From contig CALODS010000005.1 in the NCBI GenBank assembly GCA_942492225.1, forward strand, positions 1 through 29,041: 29,041 nt of DNA, given 5' to 3'. Position numbers and translations under genes: made by a program. Within the stretch, counting starts at the first letter, position 1, and every line of letters starts with the position of its first letter. The notes beneath the pieces are model-generated. The model was not told the DNA's origin. It did no database searches and saw only the letters and a list, made by a program, of their open reading frames with translations. This DNA is from JAFGTX01 sp942492225 (GTDB lineage Bacteria; Bacillota; Clostridia; Peptostreptococcales; Acidaminobacteraceae). Of this stretch, positions 7,009-15,966 are shown piece by piece.

Positions 7009-8317
7009 GTAATACCTCCTTGAATTCAATCATCTCACTCGGAATTTCGATAGTAAACTTAGTGCCTTTTTCTTGTTCGCGGTCCAAATAAATTACCCCA
7101 CCAAAATGTTTTTCAACAATTTCTTTGACATGGGATAAACCAATACCCGTAGACATTTTTCCGTTCTCCGGATTATATTTAGTCGAAAACCCAGGTAAAA
7201 ATATTGCACCCATGTCCTGTGGTTTGATGCCCTTGCCATTATCTATAATTTCAATAAAAATATGTTCATCTTTCTTAAAAACGACTACATTGATGTAACC
7301 CTCATCATTGATTGCATCAATTGAGTTATTGACTAAATTATTAATAACTGAAATCATTGGAAAATATTCGTACGTTAAAAAAGTATAGTGCACATCTGCA
7401 ATGATACTTATATTTTTTTTTTGAGATAAAATATAGCGTCTCGTGTTATCAATAATCATCGGGATAAACATTTCGACACCCATTGGTAAATCATCTTGTT
7501 CAGTCGTTATAAGTCCTTCTATCCCAAACACAACTCGCTGATTGTCTTTTTTTATTTCATGAATATCTTTAGATAAATTCAATAATCGGTCACGCAACTG
7601 TCCTTTATAGGGTTCTTCAATTGGTACATCTTCACGTTTTAATTCGTTGTAAATGGAATAGGCACGGTTCATGGCTACTTCAATATCACGCATTGTTTTA
7701 TTCAAAAAAAAGACTTCTGATTTCATCCGTGCAGATCTAAGAATAAATTCCTCATACCGCTGTCTGTTTTCATCTCGCAATACAAGCACATTATAGAATC
7801 TAATTCCTGAAAATAAGAGTAGAGTAATGGCCGCTCTTATAAAGCCTGTAACAAATAATCTTGTGAATATGGCATTAAAAGACGTTGCCAAAAACTCTTC
7901 ACGAATAAATACTTCAATAATATTGGCCATCATGTCTGACAGCCCTAAAAATAAAATCAGTTTCACTGGATTATTTCTTAAATCTCTTATCTTTAGATAA
8001 GAAAACAGTAATCCAATAATTACATAGAAAATGGCCGCAGGCAAATGCCTACCTATTAGTGTATAATAGTGTTCGCTTGTCCCTAGATAATCTCCAAAAA
8101 TTCGAAAGCAGAACACTGAAATTGCTGTTGCTATACTTGTTCTAAGAATAGGTATGTCATCAAATTCCAAAAGTAAAAGGGTTAGCGCAACAATTGCCAT
8201 ACTCACTCTAAAAGTTGATCCAAATGGATTAATATGCACCTGTCCCATGAAGGTCGTCAGTAGTGCTGTAAAAAACATTTTTTTGAGAATTTCGTTGTTT
8301 TGCACGTACTCACTCAT
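6980..8317 (-). CDS. GlnK/YcbA-like membrane sensor histidine kinase
   Basis: The N-terminal ~175 residues hold about five or six membrane helices with only short loops, so the stimulus is probably sensed in or at the membrane. The probable phosphoacceptor is His253 in DIHEIKKD, the pattern of the GlnK/YcbA family. The ATPase domain has the N box NNLVNNSIDAI (~326-336), DNGKGI (359-364) and the STGIGLSH glycine box (389-396). It overlaps the regulator gene and starts five bases after the GH18 stop codon. The ribosome site is weak (GTGAGAT), so translation probably depends on coupling. The ligand is unknown; glutamine or glutamate is the family-based guess. Confidence 0.85.
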   Translation of the reverse strand: MSEYVQNNEILKKMFFTALLTTFMGQVHINPFGSTFRVSMAIVALTLLLLEFDDIPILRTSIATAISVFCFRIFGDYLGTSEHYYTLIGRHLPAAIFYVIIGLLFSYLKIRDLRNNPVKLILFLGLSDMMANIIEVFIREEFLATSFNAIFTRLFVTGFIRAAITLLLFSGIRFYNVLVLRDENRQRYEEFILRSARMKSEVFFLNKTMRDIEVAMNRAYSIYNELKREDVPIEEPYKGQLRDRLLNLSKDIHEIKKDNQRVVFGIEGLITTEQDDLPMGVEMFIPMIIDNTRRYILSQKKNISIIADVHYTFLTYEYFPMISVINNLVNNSIDAINDEGYINVVVFKKDEHIFIEIIDNGKGIKPQDMGAIFLPGFSTKYNPENGKMSTGIGLSHVKEIVEKHFGGVIYLDREQEKGTKFTIEIPSEMIEFKEVLHERKNLRSR

Positions 8318-8321
8318 TTAT

Positions 8322-9962
8322 TTATCTCACATCCTCAATGATTCTCCAAGTTTCTTCTGTTGCAAAAACTTTGCTCCAAAGCGCAATACCAGGTAGGTCA
8401 TAGCGATTCGCCATATCTATTCTCTTTTTAAAAGAAAATGCATCTTCTAGCCATACTCTGTAATTTGTACCATCTTTTTTGTAAGCTAAATAATTTTGTC
8501 CACTTGAAGCATCATAGACAATATCCTCGCCAAATTCTTCGGTGATTGCAGCCGCCGTCTTCCAACTCATTGATTTAGACTTGGCATTGCCATTACTTTG
8601 TATTGCCCAAGTTCTCATGTAAACCGGTAATGATAATACTAATTTTTCTCTCGGAATGAACTTAAGTGATTCTGTAATCCCTCTTTCAACCCATTCCATC
8701 GAAGCAACCGGTCCCGCTTTTTTACTTGATGCCCAAAACTCGTCATAAGCCATCAAACAGATATAATCGACATATGCTGAAAGAGATTCGCGATCATATA
8801 CCTTTGACCACTGATCACTTCCCCATGGAACAGTTACATCTAAACTTGTTCTTAAATTCTGATATTGAAGTTGTTCCGTCGCCTGCTGAATATAACTTAC
8901 ATAGTCTGCTCTATTTTCTATATACATATTTTCAAAATCAAAATTGATGCCATCTAAATCGTACAGTGCACTATACACTAACAACTGTGCTATGGACTGG
9001 TGGCTGTAATCTTTTGATTCAAAAAGATCTTTCGTCCACTGTGGCTTAAAACTGTTTGAATATAGGCCCCAAACCGCATAACCTTTATCATGAGCCTTTT
9101 CAACATAATCTCTACTAGCTTCATTGATAACGATACCGTCCACATTTAACGAAAACCATGTTGGACTAATAACATCTATTGGCAATGTTTCTTGAGATCC
9201 AATATCTGATATTGCAGAAAATTGACTGATTTGATGCCAAGATAAGGTGAAATTTGGTGGCAAGTTATTATCAATTCTAGGTTTATTAAGTGGTTCATCA
9301 ACGAAATAATTCATCTCATCTTTTGGTGACACCTCATTTTGTTTTATATAGCCAATTTCGCCATTGTCTGTTAGTGCATGATAGTATCCTTCAGTTTCAT
9401 TTAAAACAACCAGTGATGCTGTGTTAAATTTGCCCATATGTTTCATGCCATCAGGTGTCTGCGCAAATAATTTAACTTTGCCCTTAATAGCTTTCTCTAA
9501 CAGTAGGGTACGGTTATCTATAACCGTGGTATTATACTGTGGATATTGTTGAAGGCTTAATCCATAAAGTTTTTTTATCACTTCAAATTCTGCGTAACGT
9601 TTATCGTTCTTTTTTATCACTGGAATATTAATCGTTTCAATATGTTGTCTAACAAATTGAGTGAGTTTTGATGTTTCTAAACGAATAGATTTTCCTGATA
9701 GTGGCACATAAATTCTAGACTTCGATCCTGATAAATAGACTGCATTATCAAGTGCACTTTGAATAGCTTCAACAGAAATCATCAGTCGACCATGATCATC
9801 TTCAATCACATCCAATCGTTCTACCGCTTGACCATTAATTACCACCTGATTATATAAGTGAACTTCTTGCTGTTCCGAAATCAATTGTTGGTACATATAA
9901 TAATAATAACCACCAAAGATAAGTAATCCAATGATGACAATACTTATAATAAAATTCTTCAT
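8322..9962 (-). CDS. Membrane-anchored GH18 glycoside hydrolase with N-terminal accessory domains
   Basis: The 546-residue protein begins with an uncleaved-looking hydrophobic anchor (~4-22). Next come a copper-amine-oxidase-N-like region (~38-155), an SH3-like stretch (~160-215) and a GH18 barrel (~235-545). The barrel has the catalytic DGINFDFE at 337-344 with Glu344 as acid/base. Such clostridial proteins act on peptidoglycan, often in spores or at the cell wall, rather than on chitin; the true substrate is not shown by sequence. AGGAG nine bases before the ATG overlaps the end of the CHR gene. Its place between transporters and a two-component system is odd and may only reflect operon packing. 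Confidence 0.85.
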   Translation of the reverse strand: MKNFIISIVIIGLLIFGGYYYYMYQQLISEQQEVHLYNQVVINGQAVERLDVIEDDHGRLMISVEAIQSALDNAVYLSGSKSRIYVPLSGKSIRLETSKLTQFVRQHIETINIPVIKKNDKRYAEFEVIKKLYGLSLQQYPQYNTTVIDNRTLLLEKAIKGKVKLFAQTPDGMKHMGKFNTASLVVLNETEGYYHALTDNGEIGYIKQNEVSPKDEMNYFVDEPLNKPRIDNNLPPNFTLSWHQISQFSAISDIGSQETLPIDVISPTWFSLNVDGIVINEASRDYVEKAHDKGYAVWGLYSNSFKPQWTKDLFESKDYSHQSIAQLLVYSALYDLDGINFDFENMYIENRADYVSYIQQATEQLQYQNLRTSLDVTVPWGSDQWSKVYDRESLSAYVDYICLMAYDEFWASSKKAGPVASMEWVERGITESLKFIPREKLVLSLPVYMRTWAIQSNGNAKSKSMSWKTAAAITEEFGEDIVYDASSGQNYLAYKKDGTNYRVWLEDAFSFKKRIDMANRYDLPGIALWSKVFATEETWRIIEDVR

Positions 9963-9973
9963 TTATTCCACTC

Positions 9974-10495
9974 CTAATATAAAACTAACCCTATACACCC
10001 TGCAATAAAAATTGTAACAATTGGATGTATTTTGAACTTTACAATACTAACAAACGCGAATGTTGCTATACCTAATTCTTTAAACGTCGTCACAGTTGTT
10101 AATCCAACTGAAATCGCTGCCGAAAATATTAATCCAAGTACGGCAGGTCTAAGACCTTTGAACATAAGTTTTACCTGCGGTAAGTGTTTGACTTTTTCAA
10201 ATCGTCGTGAAACAATAAGCGCTAAAATAAAAGCTGCCATAATAACACCTAAAGTACCTGCAATCGCTCCAAGTACACCTGCAACTTTATAGCCAACATA
10301 TGTAGAAGCATTTGTTGCTATAGGACCTGGTGTTACTTGTGAAATACCAATAACATCAATAAATTCTCCAGCCTCTATCCATTGTTGCGTCTCAACAATT
10401 TCTTTTTGAATAAAGGGAATCATCACATATCCCCCGCCAAAACTAAAGGCACCAATTTTTAAGAATGTAAGAAATATTTTTAATAGAATATACAT
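9974..10495 (-). CDS. Chromate-transporter family (CHR) half-size subunit, second of pair
   Basis: The protein is a single CHR domain of 173 residues with the motif FSFGGGYVMIPF in the first helix and QVTPGPIATN shortly after, followed by about four further helices. Half-size CHR proteins usually work as a pair with opposite membrane orientation; the partner is the gene just upstream. The ATG at 10495 overlaps the upstream stop as TAATG, with GGAGG five bases before it; a reading from 10507 lacks a site. Family members export or take up chromate or another oxyanion; the physiological substrate in anaerobes is unknown. Confidence 0.87.
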   Translation of the reverse strand: MYILLKIFLTFLKIGAFSFGGGYVMIPFIQKEIVETQQWIEAGEFIDVIGISQVTPGPIATNASTYVGYKVAGVLGAIAGTLGVIMAAFILALIVSRRFEKVKHLPQVKLMFKGLRPAVLGLIFSAAISVGLTTVTTFKELGIATFAFVSIVKFKIHPIVTIFIAGCIGLVLY

Positions 10496-11046
10496 TAAAG
10501 CCTCCATTTCGTATGAGGATAAATATATATCCCACTAAAAGCGGCAATAATAATAACAACAATAGGTGTCCAGCCCATAATTGCAACGCAAAAAATAGCG
10601 AATAACACCATCACTATACTAAATAGGCTGGCGTCTATTCCCTTTTTAAGTTTAAATACTGCTGTTAAAATAAGTCCAGCAACCGCTGGTCGAATCCCCA
10701 TAAAAAACTTCACTACAAGGGGATTACTGTAAATCGTCGATAACAAAGATGCAATCACTAAAATCACTAGAAAAGAGGGCATTACTGTGCCTAGACAACA
10801 GACTGCCGCACCTTTTGTTTTTTTCAATCGATAGCCAACAAAGGTTGCTGTGTTGACAGCAAGAGGACCTGGCAGCGACTGTGCCATTGCCAAAACATCT
10901 AAAAACTCATCCTCAGTCATCCAATTATTCTTTTCTACAATTTCCTCTTCTATAACAGGCACCATTGCATAACCGCCACCAAGAGTAAAAAGTCCTATTC
11001 TAAAAAATATACCAAATAATTTCATCATTTTTAATATCACCTTCAA
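10495..11046 (-). CDS. Chromate-transporter family (CHR) half-size subunit, first of pair
   Basis: This 183-residue membrane protein has the CHR hallmark FTLGGGYAMVPV and AQSLPGPLAVN. It is about a third identical to its downstream partner by eye, as expected for a duplicated half. It appears to be the first gene of a run reaching down to the symporter at 4894 with gaps of no more than about 20 bases. AAGGTG lies nine bases before the ATG. Just upstream an inverted repeat GTGTCT/AGACAC (11050-11055 and 11077-11082) flanks an A/T-rich stretch that could be an operator or weak hairpin. Confidence 0.87.
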   Translation of the reverse strand: MKVILKMMKLFGIFFRIGLFTLGGGYAMVPVIEEEIVEKNNWMTEDEFLDVLAMAQSLPGPLAVNTATFVGYRLKKTKGAAVCCLGTVMPSFLVILVIASLLSTIYSNPLVVKFFMGIRPAVAGLILTAVFKLKKGIDASLFSIVMVLFAIFCVAIMGWTPIVVIIIAAFSGIYIYPHTKWRL

Positions 11047-11105
11047 GCTGTGTCTAAAAAAATTTTATCATAATTCAGACACCTTTAATAGGTAGATATC
11101 AAAGT

Positions 11106-11810
11106 TTAAAGAAGTAATTGCAAGTCTTCTTTAAGCTGTTTAATGTTCTTATAACGTTCTGATGGATTTAGGGCCATTGCTTTTTTTGCAATAAGGGTTA
11201 ATTCTAACGAATAAATATCTTTAGACTCCTTTAGGCAAGTCCAAAGACATGCACCGATGCCATAGATATCACTTTGTCTTCCGCTCATTTCTGAATTTAA
11301 CAGTGTTTCTGGTGCTGCATATTCAATTGTTCCATAAACTTCTGAAGTTGCGTTTAAAAAAGCATCACATGTACTTGCATCAAAGTCAATTAATAGCACA
11401 TGTCCTCTTTCGTTTACAAGAATATTTGAAGGGGTTATATCTCTATGAACAATGCCTTTTGGATGCGTATGTAAATATTCTACCGTATGACACAGCTGTT
11501 CAAAAATAAGAATAAGTTGATCTTCGGTCAATGGTGTTGAATGCATCCATTCTTTTAAGGTTTGTCCATCAAAATGAAGTAGCACTAAAACCTCTTCTTC
11601 ATCCTCACTGTAGCTATCGATAAGCACCGGTAAATTTTCATGTTGGACGAGTCTTAATATTTCTCGTTCCGTTGAAAAACCAATCCCTTGATATGTCCTT
11701 TTCTTAAAAACAACTATATTATTCGTTACTCGATCAATTCCCTTTAGCAAAACTTGGCTTTCCTCACCAAGTACTTCTTTTTTTTGTTCATATCTTTTAT
11801 TGTGGCTCAT
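11106..11810 (-). CDS. Compact Ser/Thr protein kinase with DFD instead of DFG
   Basis: The 234-residue protein is a bare kinase domain with no membrane helix and no PASTA repeats. The ATP lysine is probably Lys36 or Lys37 (VVFKK), the catalytic loop is HRDITPSNI (122-130), the metal site is DFD (142-144, normally DFG), the activation segment ends in GTIEYAAPE (160-168) and Asp181 of the F helix is present. The glycine-rich loop is poorly formed. The HRD aspartate and metal aspartate are both kept, so activity is plausible. It is the last gene of the TadE/DUF5702 operon; its stop is followed by the CHR operon. It may regulate pseudopilin export or assembly; this is inference from position. Confidence 0.85.
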   Translation of the reverse strand: MSHNKRYEQKKEVLGEESQVLLKGIDRVTNNIVVFKKRTYQGIGFSTEREILRLVQHENLPVLIDSYSEDEEEVLVLLHFDGQTLKEWMHSTPLTEDQLILIFEQLCHTVEYLHTHPKGIVHRDITPSNILVNERGHVLLIDFDASTCDAFLNATSEVYGTIEYAAPETLLNSEMSGRQSDIYGIGACLWTCLKESKDIYSLELTLIAKKAMALNPSERYKNIKQLKEDLQLLL

Positions 11811-12456
11811 GCATTCTCCTTTTTATACAGTTATTGCACTCTCGTTTTTTGTCATTTAGGCTTTCAAAATCAACCGGTCTTTTGCTCTTTGATAAATGAT
11901 AACAGTTAGGATCTGTGTGATAAACACTCTCATAATTAGTCAGATAAACCACTTTTGCCTGTGTTTCTTCACCTGCAGTAGGCAACTCCACATGAAAAAA
12001 TTCAGGTAATCGTTGGCAGTAAAGAACCCTTTGAATTTCAATTTCAGTGGATTCTAAAAATATAATTTGCCACCTCACCCCTACTGAGAACTTCATTTTA
12101 TCTGAACAATCAGATATATATTGTGAATCACTACTGTCGATATTAAGCTCTTTTATGCCAAATTTAAAAACATCTCTTTGCGTGGTTCTTTTCTCAAATG
12201 CATTTTTAAATTCATTTTTTACAAGACTTCTAAATAGTGGTTCTTCTACAATAGTTAGTTTTTCAATAGATGTGATTACAGGTAATTTTGCACGAACAAC
12301 CTGACTTGTTTCAAGTAAACACTCTTCTATCAAACTCTCTGTATATAATCCACCAATATAAGACATCAGAAATAAAATGAAAAAGATTAAAGAGACCATA
12401 GCGATACTTGCCTCAACGGTGAAACTTCCTCTTGATGCTCTAATTTTTTTCATCAT
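11797..12456 (-). CDS. TadE-like pseudopilin with C-terminal cysteine-rich domain
   Basis: After a short basic start comes the TadE signature RGSFTVEAS followed by a long hydrophobic helix (~17-38), the pattern of prepilin-like proteins anchored in the membrane with the body outside. The last ~50 residues form a separate module: VYLTNYESVYHTDPNC, then a histidine and two closely spaced cysteines (ECNNC), a likely metal-binding fold that I remember from other clostridial pilus-assembly proteins. I chose the ATG at 12456 because GGTGG lies just before it; 12468 and 12453 are alternatives. It overlaps the DUF5702 gene by 17 bases and the kinase gene by 14. Confidence 0.78.
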   Translation of the reverse strand: MMKKIRASRGSFTVEASIAMVSLIFFILFLMSYIGGLYTESLIEECLLETSQVVRAKLPVITSIEKLTIVEEPLFRSLVKNEFKNAFEKRTTQRDVFKFGIKELNIDSSDSQYISDCSDKMKFSVGVRWQIIFLESTEIEIQRVLYCQRLPEFFHVELPTAGEETQAKVVYLTNYESVYHTDPNCYHLSKSKRPVDFESLNDKKRECNNCIKRRMHEPQ

Positions 12457-14257
12457 AATAGCCACCATTTACATAATTACCATTCCAGTTAATTTCATGT
12501 TCGATGACATAATCACTCGGATCAAATATCTCGTTTAATACTCTTCTTCTATTCTTGGATATAACCTCCAAATACCTATCCATTTTTTTGTTGTCATTTG
12601 TGAAAAAAAGTAATATTCTCAAATAATCATTATAATAACTTAACCCTTGGGGCATTGAAGATTGAACAATATCATCTTTGTTTTTCTCTATAGTTATTTT
12701 CTTATTAGCAGTTTTCTTTTCAATTTTTTTCAACTGATCAAAATCGAAATCAAAATGCCATGTTGCATCTGTTTTGATAAAGGGTACGCCCCTACCATTT
12801 TCCAATTCTTTCAAATCATAAAGACTTTCAGCACTTGCCCATCCACCCGTAATAACAACGGATGCCAATACGCCTGCAATGGGATTTATTGACGCAATTT
12901 TTTCACCCGCTCCTTTAATTATTCTAAATTTTTCTTTATCAGTTAAAAGATGTATTGTATTTGGACCCATTCTTAATCCATAAATTTTAAATGAAATACT
13001 CGATTTTTTGTTAGTCTCTGTAATTAGAAATTCAACTTCTCCATTTGAGTAAGCACTCTCTCTTTTATCCCGAGATAATATTGAAAAGTTTCTTACTGGA
13101 GATTCCACTCTACTTTTAAGTGTTGCAAGAAAGTATTCATTTAATAAAATCTTTTCATAAATCGCTAATTTCATTCGCTCATTTGAATCAACAGTCGTGC
13201 ACCATACACTATAATCAAAATCTTCAAGAACTATGTCATCTTCTGACTCACATAATTCTTTTAGATGAAACATGATACTTTTTAAATAATCATCATTTTC
13301 ATCATCTTCATAAATATAAAAATCAGTATTTAGTGTTTCAAACAGGTCATAATCTCCGTGATCTCGCATTTCTTCAATCACTTCGATATTAGCTTGTATG
13401 TTTTCTTTCATCTCATCGACGGTATATTCTTTTCCTGATAATGCCTTTTGAAAACGTTTAACACTTACTTCAACGTCACTCATAAAATCTAGGGCATTTA
13501 ATTCTCCGATATTTTCATCAACCGGAGTGATATTACGACTAAAATCATCCAAAGAGTTTTGAAAGCTATCAATTTTTCTTAATGCATCTATATATTTTTT
13601 CTTTATAGACAAAAGTTCTTGATTCGCACGTGCTGAATCGTAATCATAAAGTTTTTCATATGCATACTTTTCCAATTTATTCAATTTTTTTATTTCTTTT
13701 GTGCATTTTTCTAATTTTTTTGTGAAGGTTTCTAATTTTTTTGTTATTTTATTGTACTTGTCATAGCTTTGCACTTTTGTTTTCATTAAGTTTGACCAAT
13801 CATATATTTTATTCAGTTCTTCTACTGCTTCTTTTGGCACATGTATTTTTGCAATAGCAATAGCAGCATTCGCAACTGATATTTTATTGTCCAAAGTTTC
13901 AATGCTGTTATATTGAACAAATTCTATAGTTTCCTGTTCAAGGTCTTCTTTTATGAAATAACTATTTTGATTTGCTACTGAATTAGTTACTAGAGCCTTC
14001 TTTACTTTTTCTAAAGCATTTTCACGATTATATGCTAATAGACCATAGTCTGTTAGCAGTTGCTCATCAAATGATGACAATAAATCATCGCTGGCCACTA
14101 TTAAATAATCATTTTGGGTGTTGTTGTAACTCAGTTGTTGTATTGATGAAAACATTATGATAAATATAGATAAAAATGTTGTTGCTATAATGATGACAAA
14201 GGGTGTAACACTGCCCCTTTTATCAACTATTTTATTTCTTCTGTAAGACCTCTTCAT
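12440..14257 (-). CDS. DUF5702 membrane-anchored protein of a Tad-like cluster
   Basis: The 605-residue protein starts with a pseudopilin-like segment, RGSVTPFVIIIATTFLS (~14-30), and a hydrophobic helix, then the phrase LLTDYGLLAYN typical of DUF5702 proteins. Residues ~150-240 are lysine- and glutamate-rich and probably coiled coil; the rest is a mixed domain outside the membrane. DUF5702 genes usually sit with TadE-like genes in clostridial Tad pilus loci, as here. Function is unknown; a minor pseudopilin or surface assembly factor is likely. GGAG six bases before the ATG supports the start. Confidence 0.8.
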   Translation of the reverse strand: MKRSYRRNKIVDKRGSVTPFVIIIATTFLSIFIIMFSSIQQLSYNNTQNDYLIVASDDLLSSFDEQLLTDYGLLAYNRENALEKVKKALVTNSVANQNSYFIKEDLEQETIEFVQYNSIETLDNKISVANAAIAIAKIHVPKEAVEELNKIYDWSNLMKTKVQSYDKYNKITKKLETFTKKLEKCTKEIKKLNKLEKYAYEKLYDYDSARANQELLSIKKKYIDALRKIDSFQNSLDDFSRNITPVDENIGELNALDFMSDVEVSVKRFQKALSGKEYTVDEMKENIQANIEVIEEMRDHGDYDLFETLNTDFYIYEDDENDDYLKSIMFHLKELCESEDDIVLEDFDYSVWCTTVDSNERMKLAIYEKILLNEYFLATLKSRVESPVRNFSILSRDKRESAYSNGEVEFLITETNKKSSISFKIYGLRMGPNTIHLLTDKEKFRIIKGAGEKIASINPIAGVLASVVITGGWASAESLYDLKELENGRGVPFIKTDATWHFDFDFDQLKKIEKKTANKKITIEKNKDDIVQSSMPQGLSYYNDYLRILLFFTNDNKKMDRYLEVISKNRRRVLNEIFDPSDYVIEHEINWNGNYVNGGYYDEKN

Positions 14258-14573
14258 TGAATACTCCTATTATTTCTTCTGCCATAAGATAATGATGAGC
14301 CCACCTTAGATAATTCAATTCCTGCGACTCACATTCTATTAAATAATTGTTTTTATCAAAAATTATTACTTCCCTGCTTTTTATTCTTGTATCAAAATAT
14401 ATGCCTTTTTCAACCATTGTAGTATGATCATCTTTTAGTCTTAAGATTCCACGGCCATAATAAAATAAATACTGAGTGATTATACTTTTAAAAAAAACAA
14501 CTACAATGAGAATGATGATTGGTAATATGATGCTTGCTTCAACAGTGAAACTACCCCTTTGATTTCCTTTCAT
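14232..14573 (-). CDS. TadE-like small pseudopilin
   Basis: The 113-residue protein has the TadE signature near its start (RGSFTVEAS, then a ~22-residue hydrophobic helix) and a short outside domain. The start at 14573 is fixed by GGAG six bases upstream; the in-frame ATG at 14615 overlaps the predicted -10 box at 14609-14604 and cannot be on that mRNA. It is the first gene of the operon TadE - DUF5702 - TadE - kinase. The window shows no Tad ATPase, prepilin peptidase or platform gene beside it. Confidence 0.8.
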   Translation of the reverse strand: MKGNQRGSFTVEASIILPIIILIVVVFFKSIITQYLFYYGRGILRLKDDHTTMVEKGIYFDTRIKSREVIIFDKNNYLIECESQELNYLRWAHHYLMAEEIIGVFNEEVLQKK

Positions 14574-14603
14574 TTTGACTCCTTTTTTACAATTATTACC
14601 ATA

Positions 14604-14631
14604 ATTATATCTCATTGTTAATTTTTTACAA
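14604..14631 (-). promoter_or_regulatory. Sigma-A promoter of the TadE/DUF5702/kinase operon
   Basis: TTGTAA (14631-14626), a 16-base spacer and a perfect TATAAT (14609-14604) predict transcription from about 14597, some 24 bases ahead of the TadE start codon at 14573. Confidence 0.7.
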
Positions 14632-14640
14632 TACGTACAT

Positions 14641-14672
14641 AAAAAAAATCCTAAGTATTTCGACTTAGGATT
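14641..14672 (-). terminator. Intrinsic terminator of the hydrogenase-associated cluster
   Basis: A ten-base inverted repeat (14672-14663 with 14656-14647) with a 6-nt loop runs into a tract of U's. It follows the HATPase gene and separates the six-gene cluster from the pseudopilin operon. Confidence 0.88.
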
Positions 14673-14699
14673 CCTTAAATTAAAGCTTAAATTTAATTT

Positions 14700-15248
14700 T
14701 TAGTTACTGAGTTGTATTTCTTCTAATGCTTCGTTGATATAACTTCTCAACCATATGAGTACATCCGTGTTATTAATTGGTAGATCCACAAGGGTCTTCT
14801 TTATATCTTTTGTGTTCAGTGTAAATTTATGACCATTAAAGGAATGGGTATAAATTAGATCAATATCAATATTCGCTTGAATAATTGTTATTATTGTCTC
14901 TGACATATTGCCTAGTGGCACTCTATCAATATGACTATGTTGAAACTCTGCATCTAGCTCTGTCCCAACACCAAGTTTAGAACGAATTTCAAATGTCCCG
15001 TTACAACTCTCCGCATTAGCCTTAAACATAGGAATACCAAGACCAACTTTCCTTGTCGTGCGTGTTGTATAGAATGGGTCAACGACGCGTTCTAGCATCT
15101 CCGCATCCATTCCACGTCCATCATCTTTTATTCGTATAATAAGTTTGTCATCTACAAGATCTTCAATAATTGCGATTCTAATTTCTCGCGCTTGTGCCAC
15201 AATAGAATTCTGTGCAATATCCAAAATATGCAACGATAATTCTCTCAT
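14700..15248 (-). CDS. HATPase-domain protein of the hydrogenase-associated cluster
   Basis: The first ~115 residues form a histidine-kinase-type ATP-binding domain with an N box in DIAQNSIVA (10-18), DDGRGM (41-46) and the glycine box VGLGIPM (~67-73). There is no phosphoacceptor histidine domain and no membrane helix. The last ~60 residues are an unassigned tail common to this family. Such proteins sit next to clostridial [FeFe] hydrogenase genes with PHP and DRTGG partners; a regulatory ATPase or protein kinase role is inferred. It is the final gene of its operon, 10 bases after the PHP gene, with a good GAGGAG site. Confidence 0.85.
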   Translation of the reverse strand: MRELSLHILDIAQNSIVAQAREIRIAIIEDLVDDKLIIRIKDDGRGMDAEMLERVVDPFYTTRTTRKVGLGIPMFKANAESCNGTFEIRSKLGVGTELDAEFQHSHIDRVPLGNMSETIITIIQANIDIDLIYTHSFNGHKFTLNTKDIKKTLVDLPINNTDVLIWLRSYINEALEEIQLSN

Positions 15249-15258
15249 TTTTTCTCCT

Positions 15259-15966
15259 CTAAAATTCTCTCAAATATTTTATAATTTCCTCAATTGTTAG
15301 TTCAGGTATTTCTATCGAATTTTCTGCTTCTGATATATCGTGAAGATAATGGGCATCCGAATTCTTAAGTACTTTATAATTAGCAGCATATGTGGTTACA
15401 ATATCTGCATTCTCATTTGCTCTAAATATTTCAACAGCAGCAATAGGCCATTCTTTAGGAATAAATCCTAAATTTGATAACACACTATTTGCTGGTTTAT
15501 TAATATGGGCTGGAAATACAACGCCACCTTTGTCATATACCATTTCAATCAATTGATCTATACCTATATCAACTGAAGCCATTAAAGTAACAGGGTATTC
15601 TCCAATTATTTCATCTTCTGAATTCATAATAAGTTGCTGCCCAAATTTTTCAGGTTTATGGGGCAACATTAATCGATGGTCATCTAAAATATCCTCCATT
15701 TCTACACAAGTACGAATAGAAGGAAACAATGCAATGATATGAACATCTTCTCGTGTTTGTATCTCCATACCTGGAATCACAAGCAAATTCGTATTTTCCG
15801 CAATGGACATAACGCTTGGACAATTTTTCATTGTGTTGTGATCCGTTACTGCTATTACATTTAGTCCTTTTAAGAGACTCATATTCACAATGTTGTTTGG
15901 TGTCATATCTTCATCACTACAAGGTGACAAACAAGAGTGAATATGAAAATCATAATAGACGTTCAT
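15259..15966 (-). CDS. PHP-domain phosphoesterase
   Basis: The 235-residue protein is a stand-alone PHP domain. The metal ligands can be placed: His8 and His10 in FHIHS, Asp42-His43 in VTDHN, Glu68 in GMEIQ, His76, the histidine of FPAHINKP and the SDAH motif near residue 205. Members hydrolyse phosphate esters of nucleotides or other small molecules, or act on nucleic acids; the substrate here is unknown. The ATG at 15966 overlaps the stop of the DRTGG gene as TAATG. In Clostridia this gene regularly accompanies the hydrogenase-like protein of the same operon, which hints at turnover of a signal molecule. Confidence 0.87.
   Translation of the reverse strand: MNVYYDFHIHSCLSPCSDEDMTPNNIVNMSLLKGLNVIAVTDHNTMKNCPSVMSIAENTNLLVIPGMEIQTREDVHIIALFPSIRTCVEMEDILDDHRLMLPHKPEKFGQQLIMNSEDEIIGEYPVTLMASVDIGIDQLIEMVYDKGGVVFPAHINKPANSVLSNLGFIPKEWPIAAVEIFRANENADIVTTYAANYKVLKNSDAHYLHDISEAENSIEIPELTIEEIIKYLREF

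Noticed and set aside
14574..14615. Longer N-terminus for the first TadE-like protein
   Set aside because: Its ATG overlaps the predicted -10 box, while the ATG at 14573 has a good ribosome site and yields the normal pseudopilin start.
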